From Multifurca ochricompacta (taxonomy: Eukaryota > Basidiomycota > Agaricomycetes > Russulales > Russulaceae): a stretch of DNA of 23,330 bases. The translations under genes and the position numbers were made by a program. Shown here one piece after another: positions 8,173-17,500 of this stretch. Under the pieces are notes generated by a model that ran no database searches, was not told where the DNA came from, and saw only the letters and a program-made list of their open reading frames with translations. Within the stretch, counting starts at the first letter, position 1. Every line of letters begins with the position of its first letter. The stretch is from the NCBI GenBank assembly GCA_022496185.1, contig WTXG01000439.1:1-23330 (forward strand), read 5' to 3'.

Positions 8173-9577
8173 TCTCGGTCGGGCGATCCCATTAGTCCTC
8201 GCAGCTCCTCCTCCTGTTCCGCGGTTATCTTCTTCAGAACGTCCGCAATCGTGCTCATCGAGGGGGTTGTGGTCTTTTGTGCGGTTTGCACGGCCGTCGT
8301 TGTACCAGTTGGTCCCGGAGAATTGGTGCTTGTGTTTGTGTCACCGGATACTGCAACTGCGGCGCGTGTCTTCTTGTCCGGACAGTTTCGAGAGATGTGG
8401 TTTTGCTTCCCACAGTTGAAGCATCGCCCCTCGCGTCGGTATTTTTCCTTGTCTTCATCGGTAATGGCTCGTCGAATGGCATCTACGTCCATAGCATCAG
8501 TAGCGCGTTGTTGTTGCGGTCGCGCTTGGTTACTTGATTGCCCCCGTCGTTGCCAAAAGAATCCAGAGGCTTGTCGACCTTGAGGGTTGTCATTATCGCG
8601 AATGGCTTGTATAGCGAGGAAGTTTCGCTGCTGTGTCTGAGACGCTGAGATCCATTGGTCTAGAGTGGCGGGTGCATGTAGGGCGATACACGATTCGGCG
8701 AGGCGTCCTTGAAGACCTCGTGCGAACTGTCGTAAGGTGTTCGGTTCGTCTCGGCTCAGTCCCGCGCGATGCACAAGCGTGATAAAAGCAGAGATGTACT
8801 CGTCAATCCTGCCATCTTTCATCTTGAGCTTTCTAATCTCGTCCTGGGCTCGCTCGTGCACTGCAAAGTCATAAAAGGCAGTTTTAAATTGTTGCTCAAG
8901 TGCTTCCCACGCGTTCTTTTGCCATGGAAGTCGGGAGGGGTCGTTTTCGACGGTGAGAAGATATTCTGTCATCCGAATTTGGAAACCCTGGACAGTTTCT
9001 CCCTCCATCTGTTGGATAAAGAAATGTGACTTTCGAAGAGGGTCTTTTGCAATGTCAGCATCCCGGTTGATGCTCATAAACTGGTTGAAGAGCATTAGGA
9101 AGTACTCGGCCTTCGATCGGTCTCCATTGTACTTGAAGGGGAGCGACCCTTCGAGGCGATTAGATATCGGCTTACTGATGGGAGGGGTAGTCGCCCTTGG
9201 TGGGACTACGGTAGTTGCAGGGGGGTGTTTTGGATGATTGCCCCTCCTTGTTGCAGGGCCTGGAAATCTATGCCGGCGGCGGGGTTCTGTGGTAGGTTGA
9301 GCTCAGGTCGAGCGACTCGGGTTGCTTGATAGTCTTGCAAATGTATAAAATAGTATATTTCGAACCATATTCCGTGGACTTGTTTGACAGGCATGAGAAC
9401 GTTATTTAATATTCCAAAATACCCTTGCCAGGGTGCTCCGAGTACTCCGGGTTGTAGCCAGGTTAAGCCCGGTCGTTGATCCTGTGGTACGTCATCGATA
9501 CCGCGTGGGGAGAGACTGAATGGTAGTGTAAGCTGCGCTAGCTGCGCCATCGGTTGTGCGACGTTTGGGGTCGACAT
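8154..9577 (-). CDS. gag: Gag with CCHC zinc knuckle; one frame break
   Basis: The structural protein that packages the element RNA. The ATG at 9577 is the first after the leader and opens 123 codons to a stop at 9206. The longer, conserved part of Gag is in the -1 frame, open from 9303 to 8154. It contains KYNGDRSKAEYFLMLFNQF, a helical capsid-like region, and the nucleocapsid knuckle CFNCGKQNHISRNC at 8423-8382 (CX2CX4HX4C). The frames meet over a run of six C (minus strand, 9225-9220); one extra base there would join them. I see no slippery heptamer in this overlap, so a one-base deletion or error is more likely than programmed shifting. Confidence 0.88.
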
Positions 9578-9579
9578 CG

Positions 9580-9600
9580 GTTCGTTCGTTCGTTCGTTCG
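9580..9600 (-). repeat. (GAAC)5 microsatellite in the retrotransposon leader
   Basis: On the plus strand there are five tandem GTTC units, placed between the primer-binding site and the gag ATG. It lies in the untranslated leader, where packaging signals often sit; no function can be assigned. Confidence 0.8.
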
Positions 9601-9625
9601 GGTTTTACTGATTCGTGGTTCTGGG

Positions 9626-9637
9626 CAGACTCGAGCT
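9626..9637 (-). other. Self-complementary primer-binding site
   Basis: Two bases inside the 5' LTR the minus strand reads AGCTCGAGTCTG. It lacks the TGG expected from a tRNA 3' CCA end. It is instead perfectly complementary over 12 nt to CAGACTCGAGCT inside the LTR (minus strand 9809-9798), which lies about 34 bases after a TATA box, at the predicted start of the RNA. This is the arrangement of Tf1, whose RNA 5' end folds back to prime reverse transcription. Confidence 0.78.
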
Positions 9638-9797
9638 AATGTTACGGTCGGCAGGCCGTATCGTGCGCGAGATCGAGAGTCGTGGTTCGGGAGCTCCGAA
9701 GGAAGTATTCAATGGTCTAGACGTCTGGGATTGTTCGCAGGACAACCCAGAGAAAGGAAAAGTAACGAAGTCTGATTGCAATGCCGAAAGGTACAAG

Positions 9798-9844
9798 AGC
9801 TCGAGTCTGAGACTCGAGGTGTTTGCTACCTAGCAACTATATAG
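9798..9844 (-). promoter_or_regulatory. LTR core promoter: TATA box and predicted transcription start/self-primer
   Basis: CTATATAG at 9837-9844 is followed, about 34 bases downstream on the minus strand, by CAGACTCGAGCT (9809-9798). This is the sequence that pairs with the primer-binding site and so should be the RNA 5' end. The start overlaps a 19-base palindrome with 9-base arms (9800-9818). The identical copy in the other LTR is at 3816-3862. Confidence 0.6.
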
Positions 9845-9955
9845 TAAAGTAATATTGTGATCGACCGATCTGATTAAGAGTAGCGGGGAAAATAGGAAAG
9901 AGTTGATGGGCGCATATTGCGCCTTTGATGGTGTAAAATTGAGGGAGGTGTAACA

Positions 9956-11818
9956 TTGCCGTTGATGAGTCCCTATCAAAGTTGTATGCATCGGTGCCGG
10001 ATTTTGTGGCATCCTCGCAGCCATTCGGTCAGAAACATTCTTCTTTTGTTCTCTATAGTTTCTCACCAGGTTCCATTATTTTATAGCTTTGCGCGGAAGC
10101 CAAACATCGAGGGAGAAGGGGATCGGCGGTACTTGGTTCGTTAACAAATACCCTCTGAGAATCATCTTCCCATCCATATTCAGCCTTCAGTTCAGTCCTC
10201 AATGAACAGGGACTCGCATTGTGATATACCCTCCCACAGTGTAAGACACTTCCCTGGTCGTCGCTCGCTCTCAAGCCGGATATTTCCGTTCGCGCGTCTA
10301 TCCAGTATATAGCCTTCGAGACCAATGTGCGTCGCTTTCTCAGAAGAAGCGGGCCAAAAAAACACTCATCCACCTCTAGAATTACCAAACTGATGCGCTC
10401 TTGAGGGTGGTAGGTAGACTGGTCCGGATTCTACGCCTCTGAGGCCAAGATCCTCGCTTACTTCAACCGAATGGTCGAAAAGTACAAGCTCATGCGCCAC
10501 ATAAAACCACAACACGAGCTCACGTACGCCTCATCGGATGAGGCGACGGGCAAATGGCACCTCACCGACATGATGGAGATGATGACGCGGAGATCGAGGG
10601 CACGGGGTACCTGCTTTTCATGGGTGTTGGTATCCTTCATTCCAGGTCTTGGTAATTTCCGTGGACGCGTATTTCACAGTGGGCAGTGGGACGTCACCGA
10701 GGAGGGTGAGTGGGAAGAAGGTGTGAAGTGTGAAGGACTGGAGGGATAGGGCCGTCGGTATCATTGGGAATGTGAGTGACTGGTAGCGTGCTAAGTCCTC
10801 CCCCTCCCAACGCACTCTTTCGTATCGTCTGACTGGGGTCTTGTCCTCTTAAGGGTTCTTCCGGAATGCAACTTGTCACCACGCTTCAGCCCAAAGTCAA
10901 GTCGATCGTAAACTACACCTTGGATCGGAGAGCTATTCTCCCTTCGCACCGTGCTCGAACTCGCCGGTGGTGATCCAGGGAGCAACGATTGTATGCATCA
11001 CATGACCACAGTCACACTGACATCTCTAACCACTAAAGATTTATATTCAGAGAAAGACCGCGAGGCGTTGGGACGAGAAGTACTATAAAGAGTTTAGGCA
11101 CAAGATTGAAGCAGGTCTCAACGTGCGTTTTCTATTCTATCTTAGGTGACGATGACCCATCTGAAAGTGGAATTTCTCTCGCTCTACTCAGTTGCTCAGA
11201 CCACTATCCGAGGCTCGGACTTGCAGAAACTGGTTGGAGAATTATTCAAGGGAGAAATGAAGAGACGACTCTCTGCATGTCCGGAGCTCATAGAAAAGTA
11301 ACTACTGTCTCTTCAGCGCTCCAGTGGATTGAGGCTCACTCCCAGTCGTTCCACAATTCGCTGTCTGCTGTCGTCGACTTACACCCGGTCCCGGCTACTT
11401 GGAAGCTCTATGCACGGAAATGTGAGGGGTGGGGCGACCAATGCGCACTTGCCACATATAATTTACTGCACCGTCTGTTATTTTCCACAGACGACACTTC
11501 AGACGACACCAATCGCACGCGTCACACCTACAGGGATCGAGCTCGAAGACGGAAGTGCTGAACACATCGACGTGCTCATCTGCGTGACGGGATTCAACGT
11601 CTCCTATCGTTTCTCATTCACCGCCCTTCGAAAGGGATGGTCTAGCGCTCAACGCACGTTGGGCCGCCACTGGAGGCGCGGAAGCTTACCTTTCCATCAC
11701 CCTGGATGGATTCCCGAATCTGTTTTTTGGAGGTGGACCCAATTCGGGTGTGAATTCGGGTTCTTTACTTGTTATATTTGAATGTCAGGTTGAGCATGCG
11801 GTCAGTGCGAACAAGTAG
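9956..11818 (+). pseudogene. FAD/NADPH-dependent monooxygenase (Baeyer-Villiger/FMO-like), main part, decayed
   Basis: Flavoenzyme of the class that inserts or adds oxygen using FAD and NADPH. After the TTGCC duplication the plus strand reads VDES, then the FAD motif KVVCIGAGFCGILAAIR, GIGGTWFVNKYP, CDIPSH, DWSGFYASEAKILAYFNRMVEKY and ATGKWHLT. It continues with LGNFRGRVFHSGQWD, the NADPH motif VGIIGN/GSSGMQ split by an intron, LELAGGDPGSND, RRLTPGPGYLEALC, LICVTGFNVSY and LDGFPNLFFGGGPNSG. Likely introns are 10241-10305, 10327-10413, 10772-10853, 10991-11038, 11123-11199 and 11422-11490. One base is missing before KVVCIGAG, and other breaks lie near 10898, 11075 and 11635. The frame stops at 11816 just after QVEHAVSAN, short of the usual C-terminal ~100 residues. 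Truncation plus the retrotransposon make this a pseudogene. Confidence 0.88.
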
Positions 11819-12549
11819 AAGAGCTACAGCGGGGGTTTGCCTTCTTTGGGGGGGGGGGGGCTTAGGCTTCCACTTGCGCACCTGACACACGTGGCCGAAG
11901 GCTTAAAGGGCCGAGATGAGCGCAAGCCAGGGAGATAAGAGGCAGGCGATCAGACGGAAGTTTAGTTCACGGGTTGTCCTTGCCAAGCGTCTCAAGGCAA
12001 GCCCGTCTTGCCTTGTTCAACTGCTCGCCCTTTGTCTCCTCCACTCGTCACACCACACCTTCAAGCTTCAACTCAAGAATTACTCGCCGAGGCACATTAC
12101 CACAACACCCTTTAAGGCTGTCGTCCGCTGTCATATCGTCAATTGTCAAAGGATGTAATGCCACTCATCTCAATGCTCATGAACTGGTCCTCCTTATACC
12201 ACTTTACTTTCCCAACATGGACTGGGTGATAAGATTATGGGGGCCAGATAGGGGTACACGCGTGTAAATCTTTTTTGCAAGGAAAAAGAATACAATGCTC
12301 TCTTGATTCGCTTTTTCAAGCCTTTTTTATACAATTTACACTACAGTTAATTTCAATACAAGTATAAGAGTTTTGTAAATAGGGGTTAAGTAAATGAGAC
12401 ATTTTATCTTGTGACTTTTTCAATTTGTCGCGCTTGTATCAGTTAGATAAAATAATCAAAATAAAATAAACGTTAATCTTGTAACTGTAAACTTTTAACC
12501 ATAGAGTCTGTAGAATCAAATGTGAGACGCAAACAAGATCGAAGTTCAT
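11819..12549. other. Intergenic, no gene recognised
   Basis: It begins with a 13-base G run (11848-11860) just after the monooxygenase stop. Bases 11960-12260 hold short plus-strand frames without recognisable motifs. From 12270 to 12540 the sequence is AT-rich, with no coding potential that I can see. Confidence 0.5.
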
Positions 12550-12703
12550 CGCCCCTGAGGGGCGCGCCAAAAATTAATTGTTCTAGCCAAAGGCTAGAAC
12601 TTTTGACGACTGTGGTGCGCTTTTGCGCTCCTCCAGGTCGTCGATGGATCGTAATCCATCACTGGGCTCATTGCGTACTGACCACTGTACAGATATGATC
12701 TGT
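12550..12703. repeat. Cluster of five consecutive perfect hairpins
   Basis: In 154 bases I count the following. 12550-12564: CGCCCC-TGA-GGGGCG. 12580-12600: GTTCTAGCC-AAA-GGCTAGAAC. 12605-12642: GACGAC...GTCGTC enclosing GCGC-TTTT-GCGC at 12617-12628. 12643-12660: GATGGAT-CGTA-ATCCATC. 12689-12703: ACAGAT-ATG-ATCTGT. Stems are perfect with 3-4 base loops, except the third, which is nested. The composition differs from the AT-rich left neighbour. I do not recognise a known element; candidates are a hairpin-rich transposon terminus, a structured RNA or an insertion of organellar origin. Confidence 0.65.
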
Positions 12704-12870
12704 GTTGAGTTTGAGGCAAAGCGTGTTCCCAAACAAAGAGAGAGACAGTGGTGATCAGAGGTATGAGAAGGAGCTCTAAGGTAATCTAAGACTTTGGACT
12801 TGACGATTTGTCGTGCTTGAACTTTACGAATAACGCTGCTCACTAGTTCCATTTGACCTTTTCCTACAAG

Positions 12871-13309
12871 CATTGTATGTACCTTTATATACATGATTGA
12901 GGGACCAGTTGAAGGGAGATTAGTACTGTATGAATGAAAGACAAAACAGAAACGATATGCTTTGGTCCAAGTGGCCAAGCTATCCTTACAACAACTATGA
13001 TGAAATCCTGCGTACATAGATACAAAAATACTCTAAATATGCCACTCCGAAAGAAGTTCCATGCTTGTAGCTCTACACGTTGATCCTCGCACCATGCTCA
13101 ATCAGCCATTTCTCGATCTCCATATGTCTGTTATCTGCTACTGCCTGCAGAGGATATCCATAACGGCCGCCCTCCACATTGACATCAGCACCATAATCTA
13201 GCAGCCATTTCACCATCTCCAAATTTCCATGGTATGCCGCTGCATGCAGAGGATATCCATAATTGCCGCCCTTTGCATTGACATCAGCACCATGGTCTAG
13301 CACCCACAT
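12871..13309 (-). pseudogene. Ankyrin-tail fragment C (3' end of an NLR copy)
   Basis: Codons from the ATG at 13309 to the stop at 13073 give 78 residues: a partial ankyrin repeat, two full ones (YPLHAAAYHGNLEMVKWLLDY, YPLQAVADNRHMEIEKWLI) and the same C-terminus EHGARINV as copy B. Downstream sequence 12871-13072 also matches B's 3' flank (14193-14535), for example CATTGTATGTACCTTTATAT, so this is a duplicated 3' end. No Goodbye or NACHT part precedes it. Upstream, at 13359-13370, lies a 12-base A run (pyrimidine tract on the coding strand) that could belong to a splice acceptor. Confidence 0.72.
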
Positions 13310-14192
13310 GGTCAACTGGACTAAGTTCCAAGTTAAAAAGTTGTTCAGTGATAGAAGGAAAAAAAAAAAAGCTTATATTTACCTTTCCGCATCCAGCCCT
13401 CACTAAAGAGAAAAATATTTTGTTATGGATAATGTCAAGGAAGTGGTGAGCATGAGTAACTTGGATACAAAAGAGAGAGAGAGAGATTGGGAGTGTATGT
13501 GAGAATGAACACGACGCGACGGGGACAACAGCTTTTGGGTGGCAGTGGCGTGGAAAATGTAATTCCCACACTCACAGGTGAGGAAATTCGATCTCGATGC
13601 AAGATAGATCGGGGTGTTAATTGCGGCCAGAGATCGGCGATGCCCTCCTGAGGGTTTTAGCTAATTATTTAAGTAGTGGATAAGCTAATATAATGCATAC
13701 ACCCTTTATCTCGTCTCATTTATTGAGCGATTTGATCACATGTCAGATCTCAGATGTATATCCTACGCGTTCTTGATCTTATCGCGTGATCACATTCTCC
13801 TTCTCTTCGAGTGCTAAGCAACTTCTTGATGATCTCAAGCACAAGGTCAAATGGAACCAGCAAGCAGTGTATTTGCAAGTACAAGCACAACATACCCTCA
13901 ACTTCAAAGTCTTAGTTATCTCGGGGCTCCCTCCTTTACTCTCACATCTCCCCTGTCTCTCTCCATTCGGAAGCACTCTTCTCACCGCAGATTGGATCCG
14001 TTCAGTGGTGAGTTCGAGGTAAAGGATGTTTCCAAGAGAAAGAGAGAGATGATTGAGAACTCCAAGAGAGTGTGTCTATAATGTCAGAAAAGGACATTTT
14101 TTGATAGCCTTTTTGCGTGCAGAGAAGTGAAAGAGAAAGATGAACCCTCATTGGTTTGGTTATCATGTCTGGCTCTACTACTAGAACACAAC
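13310..14192. other. Intergenic between fragment C and NLR copy B; no gene recognised
   Basis: It contains a 12-A run at 13359, a short GA repeat near 13472-13486 and AT-rich sequence around 13650-13760. Open frames around 13786-14080 show no family motif. Homology between the 3' flanks of C and B starts at about 14193. Confidence 0.45.
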
Positions 14193-14535
14193 CATTGTAT
14201 GTACCTTTATATGCTTGTTAAGGGACCAGGTGAAGGGAAGACTAGTGTGCATGAGAGCAGGAGTTTGGATGAAAGAGGACAACTCGTGCATGATCGTATT
14301 TCCTGCTTGTATCAGAGTCTGTCTGAAATTGAAACTAACGTGTCAGATATTTTTATTGAACAAAGCTGTGAAACAAGACCATATGCTTTGGTCTGGAGGC
14401 TTCACCGGAAGTATCTTTACAACAACTAAGATGATGATAACCGAGCTGAACCTGGATAAATACAAATTAGTTGCCTTAAATTTTAGAATACGTTTGAAAA
14501 GATGCCACTCCGAAAGCAGTTCCATACTTGTAGCC

Positions 14536-17500
14536 CTACACATTGATCCTCGCACCATGCTCAATCAACAATTTCTCGATCTTTACATGTCCCTTGTCTA
14601 TCGCCGCCTGCAGAGGATATCCATAACGGCCGCCCTTTGCATTGACATCAGCGCCATGGTCTAGCAGCCATTTCACGATCTCGACATGTCCCTTGTCTAT
14701 TGCCGCCTGCAGGGGATATCCATAATAACCGACCTTTCTATTGACATCAGCGCCACAGTCTAGCAGTGATTTCACGATCTCGACATGTCCCTTGTCTATC
14801 GCCACCTGCAGAGGATATCCATAATAGCCGCCCTTTGCATTGACATCAGCGCCACGGTCTAGCAGCCATTTCACGATCTCGACATGTCCGAAAGCTATCG
14901 CCACCTGCAGAGGATATCTATAACGGCCACCCTTTGCATTGACATCAGCGCCATGGTCTAGCAGTGATTTCACAATCTCGACATGTCCAAATGCTATCGC
15001 TGCCTGCAGAGGATATCCATAACGGCCGCCCTCCGCATTGACATCAGCGCCACGGTCTAGCAGTGATTTCACGATCTCGACATGTCCGAAGGCTATCGCC
15101 GCCTGCAGAGGATATCTATAACGGCCGCCCTTTGCATTGGCATCAGCGCCATGATCTAGCAGCCATTTCACGATCTCGACATGTCCGAAGGCTATCGCCG
15201 CCTGCAGAGGGTATCTATAATTGCCGCCCTCCGCATTGACATCAGCGCCATGGTCTACCAGCCATTTCACCAATTGCGGGAAGCCGCAGAGAGCCGCGTA
15301 GTATATTGGGTGGACCGAAGTGTCTTCTGTCCCCTCTTCCCTGTATGAGTCCAAGTCATATATTCCAATCCAAACTAGGAAGTGCGTCTTGTCTGGGTCG
15401 AACAACGTTTCCATTCCATCTCGTATATCCAGGGATACATCCTCGAATCGTGCGTGATCGACCCAGTGTCTTGCCGCATATCGAGACAACGGGAAGTTCT
15501 TGATAGTATTAGTGTCCGTAGTCTTGTCCAATTCGAGAAGCGTGCTCAGGCATGTCTGCGCAAGCACTCTATGCGATTCTTTGGGGAGAACGTGGTAGCG
15601 CCTTTCCGTCGATCCCGCCAGCCGATCTGACGTCAGGAATTCCCGCACAGAGAAGTGTGCAAATTGTACAACACGACTCTCTTTTCCTCTGTCATCGACG
15701 TGATTGACAATGACAACCAAGCTGGAGCATGTGGACAGTACAGTTCCGTCAGAGTCCGTGTTTCGCCAGTTATGTCATGCTTGGCATATTGCCAGCTTCG
15801 AAATCGAATTCAAGCATTGTCGCGACCTCCTCGACTCGGAGTGGACGAGCAGAGAACGCAAGGCATTGGAATAGGCGATGAGCGAATTTCCAGTCATTAT
15901 CATTGATCCTCCGTAGCGTGGCCTCATATGTTTCATCTAGTGTTTTTGGGAGTGAATCAAGCGTCGAATAGAAGTTCCTCGGTTGACAGTGGCGCAGTGT
16001 CTCCAGTTGGCAGTAAACCCATCTAAACCTACACCAGACATGAATAATGATCGCGAAATAAATATTCGTTTTGGTTTGAAGCTTACATTCCGTTTGCCTT
16101 TTCCGAGAGCGTATCAATCACGAGTTTCTTTCTCTTCGCCTCCCACACCCTCATTTTGAGGTCCGTGTTGACCGTCGAGTGGATATATTCGTGGATGTCC
16201 CGCATTTGCCCACCTTCCGCATGAAGGGTACAGCACAATGCACCAGCTCTGTAAAAGATGACTGAATGTCTGGTTCGGGGCGGCTAGTGACGCAGATCCT
16301 TAAATTTGCGAGGCGGAGGTCGACGAGGTCTTTGATAAGGTCAACACTTCTTCGCGTTTAGACGGCATTCCAGAGAGGGGAATTCATCGAGGGCGTCAAT
16401 GATGATGTACATTGCGTCCTGAACAGGGGTTTCAAGCATGGTCTTCAAACATCCCGCAAGAACGTTCTCGTCCGGCTGCTCCCGACCATTGCCATGTTTC
16501 GAGTACAATTCAGAGACAATGACACGGTAGGCATCTGACTGGGAACAGAGCTGCACTAAGAGAGAAGATAGTAGCCCTCGGATATTTTGCTTTTCCTTGT
16601 CTCGAAAGTCGCAATAAAAGTATCCCAAGTAGGCAGATCCAGCATAACATAGACGCCGGACATCCTCAACGATGGTGGAACTGACCATTCAGATGAGTGC
16701 TTATGATACCCTATAAGGCTAGGCAAATGTACCAAAGGATGCTCTTGCCAGAGCCCGCTTTCAAGAAAAGATCGTCAGCAAGAAGAAGCACCCAGATAAC
16801 GCAGTCAACCTACCATTCCCATTTAACCATAGAAGCGAACCCTCCGATTTCCATTCCTTGAATCTTTCGCCTTCAACGAACCACTTGGCGGTTCCCTTGT
16901 GATAAAGTTTCCGCGCAATGTTGTGATTTGTAGATGGGTCAGGAGGTGACAGCCATGTCCGAATGTCCTTGTCCATCTGATCATCTGCAAAGAATGTCTT
17001 AGCTGCCCTGTCTATAATGTTACTGCGAAAGGGATGACAAACACATCATTTTGTTCACGGTACCAAATGTGTGCGCCGCTACGGCGAGAGACTCTTCCCG
17101 GGTCAATTTGTCCAACCTCTGAAGGGCGTCCTGGACCTCATTATCCCCTATCAGCATCCGTCCGTACGCCACTGCGAAATGTTTAATCGCAGGAATATGA
17201 GGACGGTAGTTCACTCACTGATTCGTCCTTGTTGGATCTGTTTAGTCGCCAGAGCAAGGATGGTGAGCAGTTCCGCCATCGTCTTGACGAGGATCTCGAC
17301 CATGGACTCGGTAATGGGGGTCTCAGGGGAAGTGTATATCTTGAGGCGGATGAGAAAGCCTTGCATGGATTCAAAGAGGTTGAGTAGAGAATCGTAATTA
17401 TCACTGATCTTCTTTGATGCCTTTAGAATGAAGGTGAGATAACCGGTTGGAAGCAAGGGAAGGAGATACGGACAGAGAGAAGGACATCAACAGCAGAAAA

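Larger units (their letters stand above)
3658..9955 (-). mobile_element. Full-length Ty3/gypsy chromovirus (Tf1/sushi-like) LTR retrotransposon
   Basis: The 6,298-bp element is flanked by a perfect 5-bp target duplication TTGCC (3653-3657 and 9956-9960). Two 316-bp LTRs start TGTTAC and end GTAACA. On the minus strand the order is 5' LTR, primer-binding site (9637-9626), gag, -1 frameshift signal, protease, reverse transcriptase, RNase H, integrase with C-terminal chromodomain, an extra 3' ORF, polypurine tract (3986-3974) and 3' LTR. The PR-RT-RH-IN order defines Ty3/gypsy; a chromodomain plus a self-complementary primer-binding site point to the Tf1/sushi lineage. Identical LTRs imply a recent insertion, yet gag and pol carry several single-base frame breaks, so this copy looks non-autonomous unless these are sequencing errors. 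Confidence 0.96.

Noticed and set aside
9206..9303. Possible second programmed frameshift inside gag
   Set aside because: The overlap contains no X XXY YYZ heptamer in the right frame; only a C6 run is present, which fits a base loss better.
9620..9639. tRNA-type primer-binding site
   Set aside because: The sequence next to the LTR lacks TGG and matches no tRNA 3' end that I can recall, whereas the 12-nt self-complement is perfect.
12583..13017. Minus-strand open frame of 144 codons with an ATG
   Set aside because: It lies in the 3' flank of ankyrin fragment C and runs into the hairpin cluster. The homologous flank of copy B is not open in this frame, and no family motif is visible.
12605..13860. 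Inverted duplication linking about 12845 and 13850 (GTTCCATTTGACCTT in opposite orientation)
   Set aside because: Only about 15 bases match cleanly and the flanks do not align; probably chance.
13786..14081. Plus-strand frames near the NLR 3' flanks
   Set aside because: Low-complexity translation with no conserved motif, no homolog in the other copy, and no promoter or splice context.
14539..15222. CRISPR-like or satellite array
   Set aside because: The regular 99-bp period encodes 33-residue ankyrin repeats in one open frame; no spacers.
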